DNA of 64,000 nt from Rhodophyticola porphyridii (GTDB lineage: Bacteria > Pseudomonadota > Alphaproteobacteria > Rhodobacterales > Rhodobacteraceae): assembly GCF_003688285.1 (NCBI RefSeq), contig NZ_RCNT01000003.1, forward strand, positions 193,501 through 257,500. Direction: 5' to 3'. Below, one piece after another: positions 17,174-25,426 of the stretch. Every line of letters starts with the position of its first letter. Positions within the stretch are counted from its first letter, which is position 1. The translations under genes were made by a program, and so were the position numbers. Below the pieces are notes generated by a model. The model was not told the origin of the DNA, did not search any database, and saw only the letters and a list, made by a program, of their open reading frames with translations.

Positions 17174-17836
17174 ATGAGTATCAACCAGGCGCAATCCGGG
17201 GCAAAAACGCTGAGCGCGGCGGTGCATGACCGGCTGAAGGGGATGATCCTGGGCGGAGATCTTCCGGCCGGCACCCGGCTTCAGGAGAAAGCATTCGCCG
17301 AACGGCTTGGCGTGTCGCGGACGCCCGTGCGCGAAGCGATTGCCAGACTGGTGAGCGAAGGCCTGGTCAGCCGCGTGAATGGTGGCGCGCCCACTGTCAG
17401 CAATATCTCGATCACCGACATCATGGAGCTTCTGCATGTCCGGCGGCTGCTGGAATGCGAGGCGGCGCGCCAGGCGGCCGGCGTCAACGGGCCACCGGAG
17501 CCATTCATCTCCTTGCGCAAAAGGGTGACGGACTTCCTTGGCTCGGAACGGCCGACACCCACGGAGCATGCCGCGCTGGACGATGAACTACATGCGCTTA
17601 TCGCAAAACGCGCCGGATCCGGCCTTCTGCATGAGTTGATCGTCGGATTGAAGCTGAAGACCAGGATGTTCGACAACGGCTCGATCCCGGAGCGGTTCGA
17701 GCCGGGCTGCCGGGAGCATATCGAGATCATCGATGCGATTCTGGCGCAAGACCCGAACCGCGCCGACAAGGCGATGCGGCTTCATCTGGAAAATGTCCGG
17801 TCGGCGATTCTGGCGCATGTAAACCGTCTTTTCTGA
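17174..17836 (+). CDS. GntR-family (FadR/FCD-type) transcriptional regulator
   Basis: About 220 residues. N-terminal winged helix-turn-helix: RLQEKAFAERLGVSRTPVREAIARLVSEGLV is the GntR signature; the C-terminal helical FCD ligand domain has the metal-binding histidines expected (D-x3-H near DDELHALI, then REHIEIIDAI and LHLENV). Such regulators usually repress catabolic operons and release DNA on binding a pathway acid. ATG 17165 is only 2 nt from GGGAGG while ATG 17174 is 11 nt away; the second is preferred. It sits between the hydantoinase gene and the transporter operon, both preceded by GGTATAC repeats. Confidence 0.9.
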   Translation: MSINQAQSGAKTLSAAVHDRLKGMILGGDLPAGTRLQEKAFAERLGVSRTPVREAIARLVSEGLVSRVNGGAPTVSNISITDIMELLHVRRLLECEAARQAAGVNGPPEPFISLRKRVTDFLGSERPTPTEHAALDDELHALIAKRAGSGLLHELIVGLKLKTRMFDNGSIPERFEPGCREHIEIIDAILAQDPNRADKAMRLHLENVRSAILAHVNRLF

Positions 17837-17898
17837 CGGCATCCTGCCTTTTCGATGAGCAGATCCACCTGATCGGCGGGCTGATCCCGCCATCTCCG

Positions 17899-17934
17899 TT
17901 GACAGGATATACTTTTGGTATACCGTCGGTATGG
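17899..17934 (+). promoter_or_regulatory. Promoter/operator region of the transport-catabolic operon
   Basis: A consensus -35 TTGACA lies at 17899-17904. Just downstream are three units, GGATATAC, TGGTATACC (GGTATACC at 17917-17924 is a perfect palindrome) and CGGTATGG, whose TAT elements begin at 17908, 17919 and 17930, exactly 11 bp apart. Overlap with the space where the -10 should be suggests repression by a GntR protein. No good -10 hexamer at 16-18 bp is seen. Confidence 0.5.
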
Positions 17935-17958
17935 AATCAGGGAAATGAGGGCGCGCGC

Positions 17959-18369
17959 GTGAGCAGTTCAATCGATACCACCCCGGCAAAGGCGAGACCG
18001 GGCGGAGAGGTCGAGCTTGCAATCACCTTCCTGTATTACCGCGACCTGTCCACAGCGATGGCCTTCTACGAAACGGTTCTGGGATTGAAACTGGCCATCG
18101 ATCAGGGTTGGTCGAAGATCTACCGGATTGCCGGGCAGGCCCATGTGGGGCTGGTTGACGAGACCCGCGGCATGCAGCGCGCGTCGGAGCAGAAACCCGT
18201 GCAGATCTGTCTGCGCGTGGCGGATGTCGACGCCTGGTACGACTGGATAAGGACCAGTGAGGCCAAGGGTCTGACCCGGATGTTCGACAGCACCGAACTT
18301 GGCATCCGCGCCTTTGCCTTCAACGACCCCGAAGGCTACCAGATCGAGATCCAATCGGTGTTGGCGTAA
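17959..18369 (+). CDS. VOC-family (glyoxalase/bleomycin-resistance fold) protein
   Basis: About 136 residues in one VOC module of two beta-alpha-beta-beta-beta halves: AITFLYYRDLSTAMAFYETVLGLKL is the classical first repeat and ICLRVADVDAWYDWI the second; NDPEGYQIEIQSV ends with the usual metal-ligand Glu. VOC enzymes are lyases, isomerases or dioxygenases acting on small acids. Start GTG 17959 follows GAGG by about 9 nt; a longer TTG form would begin inside the promoter. It is the first gene of the operon downstream of the GntR gene, so it probably acts on the transported compound or a product of it. Confidence 0.8.
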   Translation: MSSSIDTTPAKARPGGEVELAITFLYYRDLSTAMAFYETVLGLKLAIDQGWSKIYRIAGQAHVGLVDETRGMQRASEQKPVQICLRVADVDAWYDWIRTSEAKGLTRMFDSTELGIRAFAFNDPEGYQIEIQSVLA

Positions 18370-18442
18370 GCGCCAGCACTGCAACGAGACAAGGGCGGCG
18401 AAACGCTCAGGCAGAACGCCATCAACAAGGAGACAGCTGAAA

Positions 18443-20008
18443 ATGACGAAGCAATTCCCAACCAAGCTGAAAGGGCTGCTGGCAACGGCCGCGCTTGCTC
18501 TGGTCCTGCCCGGCATCGCCGCGGCGCAGGATCAGACCCTGACCGTCGGCTTGACCGCCGACGCCGTACATCTTGACCCGCAGGCCGGCGAAGAGCTGTC
18601 CAGCAACATCATGTTCTACCACCTTTACGACCCGCTGGTGCGCCGCGACGCGAACCTTCAATTCGGGCCCGGATTGGCGGAAAGCTGGGAACTGGTGGAT
18701 GACGTCACCTGGCGGTTCACCCTGCGCGAAGGCGTCACCTTCCATAACGGGGAGCCGTTCACCGCCGACGACGTGATTTTCACCTTCGACCGGCTGAAAG
18801 ACTCGCTGATGTCGAACCTGGCCAAGAACATCGACACCTATACAGCCGTTGACGAGCGCACGATAGAGATCGTCACCTACCAGCCCTATGCAGCCCTGCC
18901 GAACGATCTGGCCGCGATCCTGATCCTGAACAGGGATCACGCCGAGGCAGTGGGCGAAGACCAGATGGAGTTGCAGCCGGTCGGCACGGGCCCCTATCAG
19001 TTGAATGAATGGATCCGCGAAGACCGTATCGTTCTGGATGCGTTTCAGGAATATTATGCGGGACCCGCGGAGATCGATCAGGTGGTCTTCCGCCCGCTGA
19101 CAAACCCCGCGACACGGACGGCGGCCCTGCTGACCGGAGAGCTGGATATCGTGCAGGATCTCTCGGTGCGCGATGTGGAACGGGTTGCAGCAGAGGACGG
19201 ATTTGAGGTCGTCACGCGGCCCAGCCTTCTGAATCTCGTTCTGGCACTGGATGTGCGCCCCCAATCGCCGACAATCGATCTCGACACCAACCCGATGACC
19301 GACCGGCGCGTGCGGGAGGCGATTGCCCGCGCGATCGATGTGGAAACGATCCGCACGGTGATCATGAACGGGCTGTCCACCCCTTCGGAACAATATGTGC
19401 CCTCCACCCATGTCGGATATCTCGAAGGCGCCAATTTCCGCGAGATGTACCCGTTCGATCTGGAGGCGGCCCGCGCTCTGATGGCCGAGGCGGGATATGC
19501 GGACGGCTTTACCATGACCCTTGACGCCACCAACAACCGCTATGTGAACGATGCGCAGATCGCTCAGGCGCTCGCCTCGATGCTGTCGCAGATCGGGATC
19601 ACGCTGGAATTGAACCTGATGCCGCGCGCGAACTTCTTCGGCTATATCCGGGTGCCGTCCGAGCAGTCGAGCTTCATCATGTCCGGCTGGGATGTGCCTT
19701 CGGGCGATGCCGGATCGATGTATGCCAGCATGTTCTATTCACCCGGCACCCGCGAAGGGTATTCGCAGGTCAACCGCGGCCACTACTCCAATCCGGAAGT
19801 CGACCGTCTGATCGATCTGGCGGACTCGACCCCGCGGGTCGAGGAGCGCGATGCCCATTTGCAGCAGGTCACCGAAATCCTGTTGCAGGACATTCCGATG
19901 ATCCCGGTTCATTACGAGCAGGATATCTACGGCGTGCGCGACGGGATCGAGTTTGAACCCCGGACAGACAAGTTCCTCTGGGCCTACGACATCCGAATCG
20001 CCGAGTGA
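18443..20008 (+). CDS. ABC transporter substrate-binding protein, peptide/nickel/opine family
   Basis: About 521 residues with a clear signal peptide (KLKGLLATAALALVLPGIAAAQ), so periplasmic. It is a SBP_bac_5 (DppA/OppA-type cluster C) protein: HLDPQAGEELSSN, LAESWELVDDVTWRFTLREGVTFHNGEPFTADD and the PVGTGPYQLNEW motif are all diagnostic. AAGGAG is 10 nt before ATG 18443. Permeases and ATPases follow, after a 116-nt gap holding a strong hairpin terminator, which would give excess binding protein over membrane components. The ligand is unknown; the neighbouring hydantoinase and amidohydrolase suggest a small amide or ureide rather than a peptide. Confidence 0.93.
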   Translation: MTKQFPTKLKGLLATAALALVLPGIAAAQDQTLTVGLTADAVHLDPQAGEELSSNIMFYHLYDPLVRRDANLQFGPGLAESWELVDDVTWRFTLREGVTFHNGEPFTADDVIFTFDRLKDSLMSNLAKNIDTYTAVDERTIEIVTYQPYAALPNDLAAILILNRDHAEAVGEDQMELQPVGTGPYQLNEWIREDRIVLDAFQEYYAGPAEIDQVVFRPLTNPATRTAALLTGELDIVQDLSVRDVERVAAEDGFEVVTRPSLLNLVLALDVRPQSPTIDLDTNPMTDRRVREAIARAIDVETIRTVIMNGLSTPSEQYVPSTHVGYLEGANFREMYPFDLEAARALMAEAGYADGFTMTLDATNNRYVNDAQIAQALASMLSQIGITLELNLMPRANFFGYIRVPSEQSSFIMSGWDVPSGDAGSMYASMFYSPGTREGYSQVNRGHYSNPEVDRLIDLADSTPRVEERDAHLQQVTEILLQDIPMIPVHYEQDIYGVRDGIEFEPRTDKFLWAYDIRIAE

Positions 20009-20019
20009 TCTCTCCCACG

Positions 20020-20057
20020 GGGGGTGGCGCCGGGTCTGGTGCCACCCCCTGCTTTTT
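20020..20057 (+). terminator. Intrinsic terminator/attenuator between SBP and permease genes
   Basis: A 12-bp GC-rich stem (20020-20031 with 20038-20049, one G-T pair), loop GGGTCT, followed by TGCTTTTT at 20050-20057. It is a textbook rho-independent terminator placed inside an operon, so read-through probably sets the ratio of binding protein to transporter. Confidence 0.85.
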
Positions 20058-20124
20058 CGAACACACGGAACCCGGGCCTGCCCCGGTTGCGCGGCGGGCC
20101 TCGCCCCCGCAATGAGGACATGGC

Positions 20125-21090
20125 ATGTTCGCCTATACCATCAAACGCCTGATCCAGATGGTGGTCGTCCTGTGGGCCGTCTCGGTAATCGTCTTCCTGA
20201 TGATGAGTTTCACCGGCGATCCGGTTTTCATGGTGATCCCGATCGATTCCTCCGAAGCCGAGATTGAACAGGCACGGCGGATTCTGGGTCTCGACCGGTC
20301 CCTGACCGAGCAATACTTCATCTTTCTGGGCAATCTGCTGCAGGGCGACTTCGGCACCTCCTACGTGTTTCGCCAGCCCGCAATCGATCTGATCCTGGAA
20401 CGTCTTCCCGCCACACTGGAAATCGTGGTGGTGGCCATGGTCATCGCCACAACCATCGCAATCCCGCTCGGGGTCTATGCGGGCGCCAATCCGGGCAGGC
20501 CGCTCAGCCGGTTGATCATGTCGGGCTCTCTCCTGGGTATCTCCCTGCCCGGCTTTTGGGTCGGCATGATGCTGATCTATTTCTTCGCGGTCGAATGGCG
20601 CATCTTCCCGTCCTCCGGCCGCGGTGACACGGTGGAAGTCTTCGGCGTCCCGACCTCCCTTCTGACCGCGGATGGCTGGAGCCACGTCCTGTTGCCGGCA
20701 ATCACGCTTTCGGTCGGGACGCTGGCGATCCTGCTCAGGATCACGCGCGCGGGGATGATGGAGGTTTCACGACAGGATTACATGAAATTCGCCCGCGCCA
20801 AGGGCGTGTCCCGCAGGGGCGTCCTCTATGGCCACGGTCTGAGGAACGGCTTGATCCCGGTGGTGACCATCTTCGGGCTGCAACTGGGCGATCTTATCGC
20901 CTTCGCTACGATCACGGAAACGATCTTCGGCTGGCCTGGAATGGGCAAGCTGCTGGTCGACTCCATCTATCGCGCGGATCGCCCCGTGATTGTCGTCTAT
21001 CTGATGCTGGTGGCGCTGATCTTCGTGGTGATCAATTTCCTCATCGACATCCTCTACACGATGATCGACCCGCGCATCACGGTGAAATAG
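20125..21090 (+). CDS. ABC transporter permease, DppB/OppB type
   Basis: 321 residues, six predicted membrane helices; the first lies at about 9-30. The conserved permease coupling loop is visible in ARAKGVSRRGVLYGHGLRNGLIPVVT (A-x3-G-x-S...), which contacts the ATPases. It forms the inner-membrane pore with the DppC-type protein encoded 1 nt downstream. GAGGAC precedes the ATG. Family sure; transported compound unknown. Confidence 0.93.
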   Translation: MFAYTIKRLIQMVVVLWAVSVIVFLMMSFTGDPVFMVIPIDSSEAEIEQARRILGLDRSLTEQYFIFLGNLLQGDFGTSYVFRQPAIDLILERLPATLEIVVVAMVIATTIAIPLGVYAGANPGRPLSRLIMSGSLLGISLPGFWVGMMLIYFFAVEWRIFPSSGRGDTVEVFGVPTSLLTADGWSHVLLPAITLSVGTLAILLRITRAGMMEVSRQDYMKFARAKGVSRRGVLYGHGLRNGLIPVVTIFGLQLGDLIAFATITETIFGWPGMGKLLVDSIYRADRPVIVVYLMLVALIFVVINFLIDILYTMIDPRITVK

Positions 21091-21091
21091 G

Positions 21092-21967
21092 ATGATGCAA
21101 GCCTTTCTCGCCTCGCAATTCTTCTTCAACTGGCGCCGCAACCTGTCGGCGATCATCGGGAGCGTCATCATCGCGATCTTCATCGTGATCGTGGCGTTCG
21201 GCCCGTTGATGGTGGCGCAGGATCCCTATGACCTGACGCAACTGAACCTGCTGGACAGCTACAAACCGCCGGCATGGCTGCCGGGCGGCGACCCGCGATA
21301 CCTGCTGGGAACCGACGGACAGGGGCGCGATGTTCTGGCGTCGATCATATATGGCACGCGGGTATCGGCGATGATCGGAATCGCGGCGATGCTCTGCTCC
21401 TGCCTGATCGGAACCAGTCTCGGGCTTCTGGCGGGGTTCTACGGCGGGCGGCTCGACGCGATCATCATGCGGATTGCCGACCTGCAACTGTCCTTTCCCT
21501 CCATGCTGATCGCGCTGTTCCTGATGTCGGCGGTGGGCACCGGCGTCGACAAGGTGCTGATCGCGCTGACGGCCGTGGGGTGGGTTGTCTATGCCCGCAC
21601 GGTGCGCGGCTCCACACTCGGAGAGATCGAGAAGGAATATGTGCAGGCCGCGCGGGTTGCCGGGCTCACGAACGCAAAGATCATCCGCCGCCACGTGCTT
21701 CCCAACGTTCTGACCCCGCTGATCGTGATTGCGACCGTGCAGGTCGGCACGTTCATCCTGATCGAAGCATCGCTCAGCTTTCTGGGCGTTGGTGTGCCGA
21801 TCACGCAGCCATCCCTCGGCCTCCTCATCAAGAACGGGTTCGACGTCCTGTTTTCCGGGCTCTGGTGGACCTCGGTCTTCCCCGGCCTGATGATCATGGC
21901 GATGGTTTTCGGCATCAACCTGTTTGGCGATTTCCTCCGCGACGAACTGAACCCGAGGTTGAAATGA
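21092..21967 (+). CDS. ABC transporter permease, DppC/OppC type
   Basis: 291 residues with an N-terminal cytoplasmic/first-helix extension and the DppC-type central permease domain. LGTDGQGRDVLASIIYGTRVS and the coupling loop AARVAGLTNAKIIRRHVLPNVLTPLIV are typical. Pairs with the upstream DppB-type permease. The gene overlaps the ATPase gene downstream by ATGA (21964-21967), giving translational coupling through the whole transporter. Confidence 0.93.
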   Translation: MMQAFLASQFFFNWRRNLSAIIGSVIIAIFIVIVAFGPLMVAQDPYDLTQLNLLDSYKPPAWLPGGDPRYLLGTDGQGRDVLASIIYGTRVSAMIGIAAMLCSCLIGTSLGLLAGFYGGRLDAIIMRIADLQLSFPSMLIALFLMSAVGTGVDKVLIALTAVGWVVYARTVRGSTLGEIEKEYVQAARVAGLTNAKIIRRHVLPNVLTPLIVIATVQVGTFILIEASLSFLGVGVPITQPSLGLLIKNGFDVLFSGLWWTSVFPGLMIMAMVFGINLFGDFLRDELNPRLK

Positions 21968-22965
21968 CCATGCAGAGCGAGAGCCGGGATCCGCTGTTGT
22001 CCGTTCGCGACCTGAGAACATGGTTCCACACATTTTCCGGCGTGGTGAAGGCCGTGAACGACGTCAGCTTCGATCTGGCCCAGGGCGAGATCATGGGGCT
22101 TGTGGGTGAATCCGGCGGTGGCAAATCGGTCGTCGGGTTTTCGATCCTGGGTTTGATCGACCCGCCGGGACGGATCGAGGGTGGGCAGATACTGCTCGAT
22201 GGCGAGGATCTCGCCAAGGCCTCTGAAGACAGGTTGCGCAAGATCCGCGGACGGGAGATTGCGATGATTTTCCAGGATCCGATGACCTCGCTCAATCCCG
22301 TTCACACGATCGGGCGACAGATGGATGAAATGCTGCGCCTTCACACGGATATGGACGAGGCCGCCCGCCGGAAACGCTGTATCGAGATGCTCGAAAGTGT
22401 CGGCATTTCCCAGGCCGAGGACCGGTTGCGCGCCTATCCGCACCAGTTTTCCGGCGGCATGCGCCAACGCGTGGTGATCGCCATCGCCATGCTGGCCCAT
22501 CCAAGGCTGATCATCGCGGATGAGCCGACGACGGCGCTCGACGTCACCATTCAGTCGCAGATCCTGAAGCTCATGAAACGGCAGGTCGCGGATCATGGTG
22601 CCTCGATGATCCTCGTCACCCATGATCTGGCCGTGGTTTCGGAGGTCGTGGACAAGATCACCGTGCTTTATTGCGGGCAGGTCGTGGAACGCGGCGATGT
22701 CCGCGATGTCATCTCGGCGCCATCCCACCCCTATACCCGCGGCCTGATCGATTCGATCCCCAACCCCGATCATCGGCAGCCCCGGCTGAGCCAGATCCCC
22801 GGCACGGTCCCGGATATCCGGAACCTGCCCAAGGGCTGCAACTTCCGCGACAGATGCCCCCGGGCGCAGGCACTCTGCGCGCAGGAGGAACCCAAGCTAT
22901 CCCCCACCCGCCAGAGCCTGTTTGCCGCATGTCATTTCCCAATCGGAACCGGAGGTGACGCATGA
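21964..22965 (+). CDS. ABC transporter ATP-binding protein, DppD type
   Basis: About 333 residues. Walker A GESGGGKS at 48-55, Q-loop FQDP, signature FSGGM, Walker B LIIADEP followed by TTALD, and H-loop VTHD are all intact. The C-terminal oligopeptide-transporter extension has [14 protein letters not shown], the cysteine cluster seen in DppD/OppD proteins. It powers uptake together with the DppF-type ATPase. ATG 21964 overlaps the permease stop; the next gene overlaps its stop in the same way, with GGAGG in between. Confidence 0.95.
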   Translation: MTMQSESRDPLLSVRDLRTWFHTFSGVVKAVNDVSFDLAQGEIMGLVGESGGGKSVVGFSILGLIDPPGRIEGGQILLDGEDLAKASEDRLRKIRGREIAMIFQDPMTSLNPVHTIGRQMDEMLRLHTDMDEAARRKRCIEMLESVGISQAEDRLRAYPHQFSGGMRQRVVIAIAMLAHPRLIIADEPTTALDVTIQSQILKLMKRQVADHGASMILVTHDLAVVSEVVDKITVLYCGQVVERGDVRDVISAPSHPYTRGLIDSIPNPDHRQPRLSQIPGTVPDIRNLPKGCNFRDRCPRAQALCAQEEPKLSPTRQSLFAACHFPIGTGGDA

Positions 22966-23981
22966 ACGCGATGCTGGATGTGGAGGGGCTGGAACAGCGG
23001 TTCCATCTGAACCCCGGCCTGCTGGACCGGCTGAGCTTCGAGGGCGGCCGGCCGCGGTTGAAAGATCTCGTCGTTCATGCGGTCAATGGCGTCAGCTTTT
23101 CGATCGCCAAGGGCGAAGTACTTGCATTGGTGGGGGAATCCGGCTGCGGGAAATCTACCGTCGCCAAGACCATCGCCCGGATCTACGACCCGTCCTCGGG
23201 GCGCATCCGCATCGAAGGAGAGGATATCACCGACTACGACCATGCAAAGCTCCTGCCGGTCCGCGCCAAGATGCAGATGATCTTTCAGGACCCGTTCGCC
23301 TCTCTGAACCCGCGTCAGAAGGTTCGCGATATCGTGGCCGAGCCCCTGTTGCAGCAAGTCGGCGATGGTGCACGCGCCGAGGTGGCAGACAAGACCGAGG
23401 CCCTGCTGGCCCGCGTCGGGCTCAACGCCGAACATGGCGGGCGGTATCCGCACCAGTTTTCCGGCGGACAGAGACAGCGCATCGGGATTGCCCGGGCCTT
23501 GTCGGTCAACCCCGGTCTGATCATCGCCGATGAGCCGGTCTCCGCACTTGATGTCTCGATCCAGGCGCAGATTCTGAACCTGATGATGGACCTGCGGGAT
23601 GAATTCGGTCTGGCCTATCTGTTCATCAGCCATGATCTGTCGGTTGTGCATCACATCGCCGACCGGATCGGCGTGATGTATCTGGGGTTCATGGTGGAAA
23701 CCGCGCCGCGCGATCAGCTTTTCGCAAGGCCGCGCCATCCCTACACCCGGGCGCTCTTGTCCGCCGCGCCCAGCATCCGGCCAAGCCGAATGACGGAAGA
23801 GATCGAACTGACGGGCGAGGTGCCGAGCGCCTTGTCGCTTCCCACGGGCTGCTGCTTCCGCACCCGCTGCCCCTTTGCCTGGGACCGATGCGCCGTGGAA
23901 CGCCCCGTCCTGCAGGATATCGGCGACGGGCAAAGCGCTGCCTGTCACCTCATCGACGAGCCGGAAAGAGATAACCAATGA
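22962..23981 (+). CDS. ABC transporter ATP-binding protein, DppF type
   Basis: 339 residues. Walker A GESGCGKS, Q-loop FQDP, signature FSGGQ, Walker B LIIADEP with VSALD and H-loop ISHD are complete; the C-terminal CCFRTRCPFAWDRC cluster matches the family. An N-terminal insertion of about 20 residues between the first strand and Walker A (LLDRLSFEGGRPRLKD) is common in DppF. It completes the ATPase heterodimer. Its stop overlaps the start of a second SBP-like gene (ATGA at 23978-23981). Confidence 0.94.
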   Translation: MNAMLDVEGLEQRFHLNPGLLDRLSFEGGRPRLKDLVVHAVNGVSFSIAKGEVLALVGESGCGKSTVAKTIARIYDPSSGRIRIEGEDITDYDHAKLLPVRAKMQMIFQDPFASLNPRQKVRDIVAEPLLQQVGDGARAEVADKTEALLARVGLNAEHGGRYPHQFSGGQRQRIGIARALSVNPGLIIADEPVSALDVSIQAQILNLMMDLRDEFGLAYLFISHDLSVVHHIADRIGVMYLGFMVETAPRDQLFARPRHPYTRALLSAAPSIRPSRMTEEIELTGEVPSALSLPTGCCFRTRCPFAWDRCAVERPVLQDIGDGQSAACHLIDEPERDNQ

Positions 23982-25426
23982 ACCGCCCCCTGATCATCGT
24001 GCAGCCCCGTCTGCCGCTGCGAGACCCGCATGATTGCACCGACGCAAACGATGAGCTGGCGATTTACGAAGCCGTATTCGACACGCTGATCAGACGGAAG
24101 GGGACAGGCTTCGTTCCCCGCCTCGCCGAAAGCTGGACAGTGTCGGACGATGCGAAAGACTGGGTTTTCAAGCTGCGCGCGGGTGTCCGGTTCCATGATG
24201 GCAGCCCTTGCGACGCGGCCTCGGTTTGCCTGTCGCTGTTGCGGATGGCGCGGCCGGACAAAGGTTATGCACTCGGTTCTCCGGGTGTCTGGCGGCAGTA
24301 TCTGGGCGGGGCGCGCGTTACCGCGCCGGATGATCGGACCGTTTCGATCAGCCTCGCAACGCCGATGGCCGATTTGCTTGACGTCTTGGTGCAGGGCTAC
24401 ATCGCGGCGCCCGCCAGTCTTGGCGATCTGGACGCGGGCATCACCGGCCGGCCGACAGGCACGGGCCCATACCGCGTGACCCACGCGGATAGCGCAGCGT
24501 TGGAACTGGTCCGTGTGCCGGATCATTTCTCGGCGACGCCCGCGCATCAGCACATCCAGATCCGCCTTGTTCCCGATGCCGGGCAACGCCTGTCGATGCT
24601 GCAGGAGGCGGCAGCTGATGTTGCCACATCGCTGGACTATCACGCCAGCCAAAGCCTGAGCGCGCCCCGCTTCACGCGTGTGGAAACCACCGTACCGGTT
24701 GCGATCATCTATCTGCTGAACGCAGCGAAAGGTCCGCTGGCCGATGCCCGTCTTCGCCGTGCGCTGAACCTTGCACTTGACCGGCAGGCTTTGATCGACA
24801 CGGTGGTCGGCGGCGCGGCGCGGCCCCTGTTGGGGTTCGTAAGTCCGATGCATTTCGGCGCGGGGGGCGGGGCCGCATTGCCTCAGGATCTGACCGCGGC
24901 CAAGGCGCTTCTGACAGATGCCGGATATGCCGACGGGCTGACGCTTTCACTGGACTGCCCGACCCGCCTGCCGGACGAGGCGGAAAAGCTTACCGCCGCC
25001 TTGGGCGCACAATTGGCCAAAATCGGCATCACGCTGGACATCCAGTTACACTCAGACCGCGAAGCCTATGCCCATATGGTCCGCCGCAAGGAAATCGGCG
25101 ATCTGTGCGTCTTCGATTCAAGCCCCCTGTCCACCTTCAGGGTGCTGCATGAAAAGATCGACGCACGGGTCAAGGGGGCGTGGTGGCAGGGCTATCACAA
25201 TGCCGATGTGGAAAGCCTGCTCGACGCGGCGCGGACCACACCGAACGAGATCACCCGCGCCGCCCTGTTTCAGGAGGCCTATGCCGAGATGCAGCGCGAT
25301 CCGCCCTGGCTGACACTTTACAATCCGATCCGCGTCACCGGCCTGCGCGGCGATCATCCCGGCTTCGCCTTGCCGGTGGATGGCGTACTGAACATTGCCG
25401 GGCTGCCCGGGATGGAGGACGCGTGA
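23978..25426 (+). CDS. SBP_bac_5-fold protein without a signal peptide
   Basis: 482 residues, clearly related to DppA-type binding proteins: LIRRKGTGFVPRLAESWTVSDDAKDWVFKLRAGVRFHDG and the PTGTGPYRVTH motif are visible. Unlike the first SBP of this operon it begins MNRPLIIVQPRLPLRDPHD, with no hydrophobic signal segment. An in-frame TAA only four bases before the ATG (23972-23974) rules out a longer N-terminus. It is therefore predicted to be cytoplasmic, unless exported by an unusual route. A ligand sensor, chaperone or storage role is possible; none is proved. It is coupled by ATGA to the DppF gene and by TGATG to the amidohydrolase gene. Confidence 0.85.
   Translation: MNRPLIIVQPRLPLRDPHDCTDANDELAIYEAVFDTLIRRKGTGFVPRLAESWTVSDDAKDWVFKLRAGVRFHDGSPCDAASVCLSLLRMARPDKGYALGSPGVWRQYLGGARVTAPDDRTVSISLATPMADLLDVLVQGYIAAPASLGDLDAGITGRPTGTGPYRVTHADSAALELVRVPDHFSATPAHQHIQIRLVPDAGQRLSMLQEAAADVATSLDYHASQSLSAPRFTRVETTVPVAIIYLLNAAKGPLADARLRRALNLALDRQALIDTVVGGAARPLLGFVSPMHFGAGGGAALPQDLTAAKALLTDAGYADGLTLSLDCPTRLPDEAEKLTAALGAQLAKIGITLDIQLHSDREAYAHMVRRKEIGDLCVFDSSPLSTFRVLHEKIDARVKGAWWQGYHNADVESLLDAARTTPNEITRAALFQEAYAEMQRDPPWLTLYNPIRVTGLRGDHPGFALPVDGVLNIAGLPGMEDA

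Noticed and set aside
21274-21963. Long N-terminal extension of the DppD-type ATPase
   Set aside because: It is a frame-shifted reading of the upstream permease gene; the family N-terminus starts at ATG 21964.
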